From: Rutpela maculata
Taxonomy: Eukaryota; Arthropoda; Insecta; Coleoptera; Cerambycidae
Assembly: GCA_936432065.2 (NCBI GenBank)
Contig: OW386286.2
Coordinates: 79,450,452 to 79,514,451 of the forward strand
Reading direction: 5' to 3'
DNA: 64,000 nucleotides
Below the pieces are notes generated by a model. It was not told the DNA's origin and made no database searches. It saw only the letters and a list, made by a program, of their open reading frames with translations. Shown piece after piece: positions 56,661 through 64,000 of this stretch; position 1 is the first letter of the stretch; the number at the start of each line of letters is the position of its first letter. Made by a program: the position numbers and the translations under genes.

Positions 56661-56678
56661 TCTGGGCCCCATAACCTA
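56661..56678 (-). promoter_or_regulatory. Primer-binding site of the copia element
   Basis: The complement AGGTTATGGGGCCCAG lies just inside the 5' LTR. Copia-type elements use a cut initiator tRNA-Met whose anticodon arm ends GGGCCCATAACC; the match has one extra G. Confidence 0.7.
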
Positions 56679-56679
56679 T

Positions 56680-56851
56680 TGAGATGTCCGCTTTACTGAT
56701 CAAATAAATATTAGAAAGAACTTCTGCTAAATTACTTTTTATTGAATTACTTCAATCTTTATAAATACAACTGACATCAACTACATTGATTAACAACATA
56801 TTATTCTATATTATAGTCATGGAAACATAAACAATCTATATTAATTTAACA
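56680..56851 (-). repeat. 5' LTR of the copia element
   Basis: 172 bp with the same termini as the 3' LTR. Confidence 0.85.
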
Positions 56852-57017
56852 GGACTAAGGCAAATATCCACAAATTTTTGTATAAGAATCTTTTTGCACG
56901 TTCAGGTAATTTGATTAAGACATTTTTGTAAATGACGTTTACGAATTACCGCTTCGTAAGTAATTACTTACCGATCAGGAGGGGGTAAGTAAACTAATAA
57001 ATATAGAAATTTAAAAA

Positions 57018-58100
57018 TCAAGTTGAATTAAAGACAAAATTAAAATTACAATTTGAACAATTATTAAAGTTTATTAGAGCAACAGAATCCGGGTTTAAAA
57101 CAACGTTCTCTTCTGATGATGCTATAGCTGCTGCATATTTAGTAATAACCCTCTGGGCTGCGATGTCAGTTTCTGTCACCGTAGAATTGCCTCGAGAATT
57201 TCCATGTAAAATCTTGTTTGCAAATTGATTCTTATTTTCCACTCAGTTCAGCTTCAGAGGACGAACGCCACCCACTGTGCCTTTTAAGGCCTAAAATGTC
57301 TATTCCTTGGTTTGCCATAATAGTGGCAGAACTTCTTCGGAATTCGTGTCCAGTATAAGTTGGGGGATCCGGCAATTTTAAGCGCTATGCAATTTTACTG
57401 GGCCAACTTTCTATGGTATTTCTATCAATTATCTGATTCGTGACCTTCCCATTTCGCATTGCCAAGGATAAGTGAGCTGACTGCCTGTTTTGGTCGTAGT
57501 GCTATATGTTTTTTTTTATAAAATTCCAAATAATTAACTGTCTCATTTCCTTGATTTTTTATTGTAAACGTTCGTGATATATGCATTTTAGTATCAGGAA
57601 TATTTACTATAATCAACGCACCTTTATTTTCAATGTCATTTATGTTCATGTTATATAGTTCTTCCCTTCCGCATGCCCCATCATTCCTACTTTCATATTT
57701 AAATAGACCTCATGAGAAAAATTATTTAAAAACTTGTACTTACATGTGTTCTCTGGTAAAGATTCTTCATTTTTTCACTTTATGTCCAATATTTTTCCTC
57801 TTAAGAAAAGCAATTAACGTAGCATATTTTGAAATATCAACAGATTTATACAAAAATATTGTGGCTTTGAGCATATGGTATTCAGCCCATAAGCTTCCTG
57901 GAGACTTTAAGGTTTAATTTCTTGAAACAAAATGGAGTAGCATTACCTTTCCTGTTATACTTTCCAAATTTTTCTTGTTACACCACGCTGCGAATAGCTT
58001 GAAGGTTTTATCTTTTGGACTTCTCGGGAATTATGGCTAGGCGTGAGCATCCTACTTGCCAACAAGCATCTTCTAAGTCTGAATAGTTACTTTCTTCAAT
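57018..58100 (-). pseudogene. Crypton-like tyrosine recombinase, inactive
   Basis: On the minus strand the order is an N-terminal region IIPEKSK (near 58030), a frame change, FKLFAAWCNKKNLESI, then SLWAEYHMLKATIFLYKSVD and KYATLIAFLKRKNIGHKVKK (core-binding domain). GTAAGT after FTREHM may be a splice donor. The catalytic domain has GACGREELYNMNINDIENK, where relatives have CRREEL, so the first catalytic Arg is Gly. Then VNIPDTKMHISRTFTI and YTGHEFRRSSATIMANQG with GLKRHSGWRSS (His-x-x-Arg and His/Trp boxes intact). The region that should hold the nucleophilic Tyr (AEGY) reads EAELS and is deleted. Such enzymes cut and join DNA through a tyrosine link; this one cannot. Confidence 0.8.
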
Positions 58101-59575
58101 CATAACTCACAAGAAGCTTAAGTTGTGGCAAAAATCTTATCTTGGAAAAATTTCTAATGAGAGCAGATGTCACTTGACAATAAATATTCAGTCTCACAAT
58201 AACCAAAGCGAAAACTTTTTCATGCACGACTTGTTTGTTTTATATATTTCTCGACTTCCTCTCGATCTCCAAACATATCCTCAACCATTAAAGAACATGA
58301 CCTTAATACTTAATATACTACACCATACTTGTATTATTGTAAGTAAAAAAAGTGATTTTTATTAAGATTTAAATATGACATTTCTTTTTCCGTTCCATTT
58401 TTAGCTTGAAAATGTAATAACAACTTGTACAACGAATATCATTTAATCATAGTAACAATTATAAAATTCATTAAAATTGAAGAGCTGTAATTTAATTAGG
58501 GGTTTAATTTCTAGTCTCAAAGACATTTCAACCTAGTTTATGTTTACACTTTAACCAACAAACCATCACACATTAGTGCCGTCATCCTTGCAAGCTGCTT
58601 TCACAACTCAAACATTAAAACACCATTTCAAAAACGACAAGATTTACTGTGAGATTACTCATTATGCGACAGGTGTTGTGTTAGGTAATAGTCTTTCTAA
58701 ACATATGTTTCATAACGAAAAACGTCAACTTCCAAGCAATTTACCCACCATGTTAGACAAACAGATTTTATAAATGCCACTGAGAATCTGGTAAGCAAAA
58801 TTTAGAAGTGCATTGTAACATTTTAGAAGCACAATGAAGTATAAACAATTTATCATATACTATTCAATATGAAAAGTTTAACTGGAATGAATTCTGTAAT
58901 TTGGATATACAGTACCTATTTCTGTGAATTTTTTTTTTAAGAATTGAACTGCCTTCAATATAATATTGCATTATGGCAAAAGTATTGGATTCATCGTTTT
59001 GAGTTTTTAATTTTTGAGATCAGATTCGGTATTCCTAAAATGCCCACTGGCTACCAATTTCAATGCAGTTTCGACGAAATTTGCAAGGCCTTCGCCAAAT
59101 ATTGCAAAATTTTCAACTAAAAAAGTCTTGTTTCCAATTTTTGCTCACCTTGCTCTAGACGTGGCTTAATAAAATTGATATGGATCCACCGCCGAGCCCC
59201 ATCTTGCAGTTTGAGAATGATATCATATAATTTAGAATAATCATTGTACACGTGTTGAGAAAAACATACATATGGGTCTAATTGAGAACCTATTCCTTTT
59301 GTAAATTTGTTCAAGTCAGTTAAGAAATCCTAAATCACGTTAATTTTACTTTTTCACTGACTACATTTACTTGGCAATGCACGGAAACGGATGCAACCAC
59401 ACTTGACTCTACTTTCTATATGAAGGGTCATATAAGTGACTTATCGTTTGAAAGTTCATTTCGACAGGAATATCACGCATTTTTTATTTTCTATATATTC
59501 CAAGGTTAAGTGACAAATAAATAAAAACTGAAATTTTAAGTTAAACACTGATTTAGTATATTAAAGTATAAGTGG
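58101..59575. other. No recognised gene
   Basis: Open frames at 58123-58365, 58576-58773 (plus) and 59117-59314 (minus) show no motif I can name. The last (NKFTKGIGSQLDPYVC then LQDGARRWIHINFIKPRL) has protein-like composition and might be remains of a transposon gene. Confidence 0.35.
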
Positions 59576-60165
59576 ATATTAAGGTCCTTAAAACACGCGC
59601 GATTTTTCGAGCACGACGGCGCAGCCGGAGTGCTCGAAATAGAGCAAGTGTTTTAAAGACCAGTTATCCACGAATACTTTACGCTATTTTTTTTTTATTG
59701 GTACACTTTGAAATCATAAATACTGGTATTATTACTACAAAAAATGGAAATAAGAATTAAGAATGTAAAATGGTTGAATTCGTGATGTGACATCAGGATA
59801 CCTGTCAGTGTCATGAAAATGAGAAAATAAAAATTAATTTGCAATCTGTCACTTAGGATTAATTATTGTCACTACAGTTGTCACTGATTGTATATTGCTT
59901 TAAAATGAGTTCTAACATTTATTACTTAAATAGAAAAGCAGAATCGCGGTTAATACCGCAAAAATCGGAAGACGCTTATAAAAAAGTATACAAGTTCATC
60001 AAATGGATGGAAGAGCAAAAGGTAACAGATACAGATAAACGAGTTGTACTTGCTTATCTTTGATGTTGCCATGGTAACTTTAAAACACGCGCGTTTTTAA
60101 AACTTGGATAACACTCTGAGGCGTACTTTAAATAAGCAAAATAGGGTACCAATAAAAAAATATAT
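59576..60165 (+). mobile_element. Small element with hairpin, repeats and recombinase N-terminus
   Basis: TTAAAACACGCGCG occurs directly at 59588-59601 and 60080-60093. A hairpin at 59606-59638 has 9-bp arms TTCGAGCAC/GTGCTCGAA around a 15-base GC-rich loop. TTTTATTGGTAC near 59694 is mirrored by GTACCAATAAAA near 60147. GTTGCCATGGTAAC at 60065-60078 is a perfect palindrome that also fits the RFX X-box consensus. The frame 59905-60063 lies between. Confidence 0.6.
59905..60063 (+). pseudogene. N-terminal fragment of a Crypton-like tyrosine recombinase
   Basis: From the ATG at 59905: SRLIPQKSEDAYKKVYKFIK then WMEEQKVTDTDKRVVLAYL and a stop. It fits P-x-KS-x3-Y-x2-Y-x2-F/I-x2-W and the LAY block that opens the recombinase family (compare 58030-57960). 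The frame is intact for 52 codons, then ends immediately before the X-box-like palindrome, so the rest of the gene was lost. An upstream in-frame ATG at 59866 is possible but its extra residues look unconserved. Confidence 0.6.
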
Positions 60166-60479
60166 ATTAAAGTGTTCAAAACGTACAGCCTTTCTTTTAA
60201 ATGCTTTTTAATATAAAAAGATTTGCTGCGCATATTTTATCTTGTCGTGGCTTGTTCCTCGTAACTTTTTCGTAGAAAGTTTTTTGAGGAAGCCTTGTTT
60301 TTCTTCTGCCTGAAGAAACTGCTAAATCTGTTAGTTTTTATATATTATTTGTGAGTTTATAACCTCTTCAAAATTAGTTAAAAAATAGCTTATATAACAG
60401 GCGTCCTTTACATCGACATTTTAATGCTAATCATCCTTGGTGAAAGATAGCGAACTCAAGGCACAATTAGTGAAACCGG

Positions 60480-61600
60480 GAGTTGGATCACGCGAAGGGT
60501 GACAACAACAACTCATTTTTGGAGATGATACTTACATGTTGTTAATTATTCAAGAAAATCTAGCGACTTCAGCTCGGCAACTGACCTGTGACAACAGTAT
60601 CAGTCGTACTACTGTTCTAAAAGTACTCAAACATGCAACAGTACAAGATGCAGATGCGTAAGAAATTAACTCAGGATAACCCTGATTGCATGATTGAATT
60701 TTGCAAACAAATAATAGATTTTACTAGCCGTTACATGGCGAAATTAATCGCCAAAACCATCATTATTGGGTTGACGATAACCTTCATTGGATACGAGAAA
60801 CCCATACTCAGCATCCACAAAAAGTAAATCTGTAAGCTGGGATTTCACAGGCACACAAAATAAAAAATGTACTCTGTTACTGGAACTCCATTAGGTGACC
60901 CTCATGTATTTCGACGTGCTGAATACGAATCCGTTTAGCTACATCACTCACAATTTTTTTTATGATGTTTTTTTATGAGGTTTTTATGAGGTTCTTTAAG
61001 TTATTTTCGCGATTTACTAAAAATTGGTGGATTATGGTGCTTACACCTGATTAATGTTCAGCACGTCGAAATACATGTAGTTTACCTAATGGAGTCCCAA
61101 GAACAGACCACTTTCTTTTTTTTTTTTGGGGGGGGGGGTGCTGAGTACCAACAGTGATCTATTTTTGGGGCTGCATTGGGTACCTACTATGTATTTCGAC
61201 GTGCTGAACACGAGTCAGGTAGCTCCACCACTCACCAATTTTTAGTAAATCGCGAAAATAACCTAAAGAACCTCAAAGGTGGGTGATGTAGCTAAACGAA
61301 CATCGGATTCATGTTTAACACGTCCAAATACAAGGGAGTTCCAGTAACAGAGCACTTTTTTAATTTTGTGTGCCTGTGTTTTCATCAATAATCTTAATGA
61401 GCTAATTTATTTTACTTTCCTTCCAGAAGATTTTATTCCACGCCTGACGGTTTTATTTCCAAATCAGTTAAATCCAAACTTACCCGATGAAAGGCTTTGG
61501 TATCAGCAGAACGGAGCTCCACTGCATTATGCGGTTCACCAGTATTTAGATTAAACTTTCCCAAATAGATGGATTAGGGGTTCAATTAAGTTGACGGAAT
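60480..61600 (+). pseudogene. Mariner-like transposase remnant, split by a MITE
   Basis: Plus strand: an HTH block LLIIQENLATSARQLTCDNS then ISRTTVLKVLKH, KKLTQDNPDCMIEFCKQI, a PHKK...K block near 60820, and after the inserted element PNLPDERLWYQQNGAPLHYA with VHQYLD, a stop, and TFPNRWIR. QQDGAP of the family reads QQNGAP, so the second catalytic Asp is Asn. The third catalytic region is lost. It is related to, but not the same as, the transposase at 48235-49177. Confidence 0.7.
60846..61378. mobile_element. Foldback MITE inside the mariner remnant
   Basis: The ends are CACAGGCACACAAAAT and its inverse. Inverted homology continues through CTCTGTTACTGGAACTCC and ATTTCGACGTGCTGAA for over 100 bp. 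An internal third copy of the GTATTTCGACGTGCTGAA block (61190-61208) and a T/G homopolymer run (61119-61138) are present. Flanks suggest a TTT duplication, but this is unsure. Confidence 0.7.
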
Positions 61601-62057
61601 TATTTTCCGACCTTACTTCACTCTCTTTATGAGGATATCTCAAGAGCACAGTTTAAAATTTTTACAAAAACACTGTTTATACTAGTTACAGAATTTACTA
61701 CAATTAAACTTTCCACGTTGTATATAATTTGGGCAATTCATGGACATTCTAAATATGTACGTCAATATCGATAAGTATATATACTTTGGTCAAGTAGGCT
61801 GATTGAGTTACTCAACTCAAAACCTTTCAAAAATATTACCCGATAACTCATCCAATCAATTATATGAGTAAATGTCTGAATTGTTGAAGCAAATGTAATC
61901 ATGTTGACCTAACTATGAACTGACTTTCGATTATAATATTATTTTATACAACAAATGGCTAACTTTTTAAGAGAAATTAGTTTATAGTACGAGCCGTAAT
62001 CGAACATTTAAAAAGTGTGACAAGTCATTACTATATTAAAATAGTACCTATATCATT
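61601..62057. other. No recognised gene
   Basis: AT-rich, no open frame of note. Confidence 0.5.
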
Positions 62058-62168
62058 CAACGAGCATATAATGATGGCTATTATTCACGAGAGTGAAGTT
62101 TAAGATACGAGCCGCAGGCGAGTGTCGTAAATCACCAGAGTGAATAGTAGCCATTTTATGCGAGTAGA
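62058..62168. repeat. Hairpin with GC-rich core
   Basis: Arms ACGAGCATATAATGATGGCT...CAC and the inverse GTGAATAGTAGCCATTTTAT enclose the core ACGAGCCGCAGGCGAGTGT (62106-62124). Half of a related copy lies at 7055-7125. Confidence 0.75.
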
Positions 62169-62173
62169 ATACT

Positions 62174-63295
62174 ATACTTTGTCCACGACTATTAAACATT
62201 TTTGATTAAATTGTTTACTGAAGAAATTAATTAATGAATTAATTATATTATTCTTTTTGAGTAAAACCGCTGCCCAAGGAATCACTACTTCCACATCCAG
62301 ATTCTCTATCAAAGTCACTCACAACGAAAAAACTTTGTATGTGAAAATAATTGTTTATGGAAATTTAATAATATAATATTTGAAATCCTCTACCCCAAAA
62401 ACCCATAAAACGAGACCCCATATCGGTAGTGGGGTGGGGGTGGTGATAGGGGGGTGGTAGTGGGGGTGGATGAAGTAAAAAAATATTTTGAGGTTTCTGG
62501 TTCTTGTACATACACTAAATCACATTTTTTTTCATCCCCTTTAATAAGGGGGTGTTAATGGGGGTGGCTATTGCCCAAAATTTTTTTGAGACCCTAGCTT
62601 CTCTTGTATATACTAAATACCAATTTTATCGACTCTTACCTGCTTGATTTACCCATTTACCCCAAATTTACCCCAATTTACCCCCCAACCCTTCGTCGGA
62701 ACAACATGAAAATATAATCTAGTTCCAGATCTCCATAAAGCATATAAGTGTATCAAATTTCAAGTCAATATCTTAAACGGTTCCAGAGTAAACGTGCGCA
62801 TAAAAAAAGTTACAGACAGACAGACCGACAGACAGAAATTTTTTTTTTTCGCTCAAACTTAAAATCTCGACGTTTCATGACATTTTAAGCCTATTTGAAC
62901 AATACAAATTTTTAAAAAATTTTTTGTCGTTACTATACTTCCACTGGATGTGGAAGTAATATGTAAAATTATTGTAAATAACGTTTGTTTGATAAAAAAA
63001 GGGTCTGTTTCTGAAACGGTAAATAAAGTTATCTATTCATAAATTTGATAATAATAGTAAAATTGTTCACACAATTGTAGCTATGACAGTTAACGAATAA
63101 TTCCATTTAACGTTTTAGAAACTGGCCATAAATTCTACTAACAAGTTGCGAGAATGCACTCGAATTGAAGAAGTACCTGCCCGTGATTTCTTATAAACAA
63201 CTGTTCTCATCATTCACTGCAGGGAATAATGGATAGCATTATTCTTGAGGAAACACATACATAACGAGTACATTATTTAATAGTCGTGGACAAAT
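62174..63295. repeat. Inverted ends TTTGTCCACGACTATTAAA around a HINE
   Basis: TTTGTCCACGACTATTAAA at 62178-62196 is mirrored at about 63275-63294 (TTTAATAGTCGTGGACAAA type). The pair is separated by the HINE copy and AT-rich sequence, and may be a MITE that the HINE split, possibly including the hairpin at 62058. Confidence 0.5.
62263..62959 (+). mobile_element. HINE, copy 5
   Basis: Same ends as copy 1 (AAAACCGCTGCCCAAGG; CTTCCACTGGATGTGGAAGT plus AA). Microsatellite CAGACAGACAGACCGACAGA at 62813-62836. G-rich tracts at 62427-62470. Confidence 0.75.
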
Positions 63296-64000
63296 ATTTT
63301 ATTTAGTTATTAAAATTACACTAACAGCCTACAGCTACGGAGGAATTAGATGATTGCGGTATATCTCAGTTTTATTATAATATTACTCTATGCTTTCAGG
63401 CTCGAAAGTTCTAGCAAGCATTTTAGAAGTAAACTGCGATACACTACGATACCAGCAGACTAGAATTTTCAAACTTGGAAGGATAGCGATATACATCAAT
63501 TTACTAATAAAATTGACATATCCGTGGTTATTTAATTCCCGTGACTCTGGTTGCTGAACAAATATAATAACCACATGCAGTCGAAGTCTTGTTTATAAAA
63601 TATCCCCACTCATGGCTTATGACTGATTTACACCTTAGCAGAGTGGAACTGACATTTATATTAAATTTTTCTGGAGATAAACTCCACAAACAATTTCTGG
63701 AAAAAAAAATGTGTAACAGATTAGTGAGTTAATAGAGAGTTGTCGCAAGTATATATTGTATTTTTCTGTATCGTTATTTTGACCCTCAGCCATGCTCAGA
63801 TTATGTTAAACGCTATTTAGCATAACGTGCTCCATTATTTGAGAACAAAAAGCGGGTTATATTTGCTGAATTACGGTAAAACGTATATCTCTCGCGAGAG
63901 TTTCGAGTCAAATTGACGTTACATTTTAAAAAATAGACTAAGGTTTTCAGCCTTAGATAACTTGTGGTTATTACGTAAGAAATTTGGTTTAGGATTCTCA
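62960..64000. other. No recognised gene to the right edge
   Basis: AT-rich. The frame at 63383-63574 (minus) shows no motif. Confidence 0.45.

Larger units (their letters stand above)
50919..56851 (-). mobile_element. Ty1/copia retrotransposon, dead, with two nested insertions
   Basis: Short LTRs (~171 bp) at 50919-51089 and 56680-56851 begin TGAGATGTCCGC and end TTTAACA. On the minus strand the order is Gag, protease, integrase, RT, RNase H, which is the copia order. Next to the 5' LTR a CTGGGCCCCATAACCT stretch (56662-56677) matches the copia habit of priming from the anticodon half of initiator tRNA-Met. An AAAGAGGAG purine tract adjoins the 3' LTR. A foldback (52221-53031) splits the RT and a HINE (55331-56046) splits Gag. 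No clean target duplication is seen. Confidence 0.9.

Overview
The window looks like a stretch of insect nuclear genome, AT-rich and almost wholly made of mobile-element remains. I recognise no intact host protein gene. The grounds are intron signals in old reading frames, arthropod-type retroelement families (BEL/Pao, Ty3/Gypsy, Ty1/copia, RNase H-bearing and jockey-like non-LTR elements), mariner and Tc1 transposases, and a decayed 28S rRNA fragment. I cannot name the order from sequence alone; a beetle or a hemipteran would fit.

Layout. 1-3300: a jockey-like non-LTR element on the minus strand, running off the left edge. 3370-4850: the 3' end of a second non-LTR element on the plus strand, split by a 700-bp repeat that I read as a Helentron-type non-autonomous element (HINE). 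5010-5460: RNase H tail of a third non-LTR element. 7395-9354: an 839-bp tandem duplication followed by an inverted partial copy. 10126-11220: a foldback, a pyrimidine-rich minisatellite and a 120-bp tandem repeat. 12435-13610: a 5S-like fragment and two large palindromes. 13960-15520: decayed RNase H-type LINE. 16815-18460: 28S rRNA fragment, then a degenerate satellite. 19696-20446: a HINE copy. 22042-25880: a Gypsy element with both LTRs and large internal deletions. 28230-29410: a fragment of a nuclease/CXC-like family and a LINE tail. 30297-37660: a BEL/Pao element with apparently identical LTRs, a 1726-codon open gag-pol frame and a 5-bp target duplication; it is the only element here that looks young and intact. 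37685-40892: a foldback with a tyrosine-recombinase N-terminal peptide, a TTAA-flanked MITE, and a composite HINE with a 30-bp minisatellite. 42480-43125: Tc1 remnant. 44725-49902: a mariner-like element with ~0.6-kb inverted repeats, itself split by a 2.6-kb element carrying a FEN/PIN-like plus cysteine-rich protein. 50919-56851: a dead copia element split by an 811-bp foldback (8-bp duplication) and by a HINE. 57018-58100: a broken Crypton-like tyrosine recombinase. 59576-60165: a small element with the same recombinase N-terminus. 60480-61600: a mariner remnant split by a MITE. 62058-63295: a hairpin and another HINE.

Nothing here works as an operon or pathway. The logic of the window is nested insertion: HINE into LINE, HINE into copia, foldback into copia, nuclease/CXC element into mariner, MITE into mariner, Gypsy into a two-unit satellite. 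These nestings give relative ages and, in several cases, exact insertion footprints.

The two most unusual threads are (i) three separate fragments of one nuclease-like/cysteine-rich protein family, one of them bounded by inverted repeats, and (ii) a tyrosine-recombinase family present as one broken full-length copy and two small elements that keep only its N-terminus next to GC-rich hairpins.
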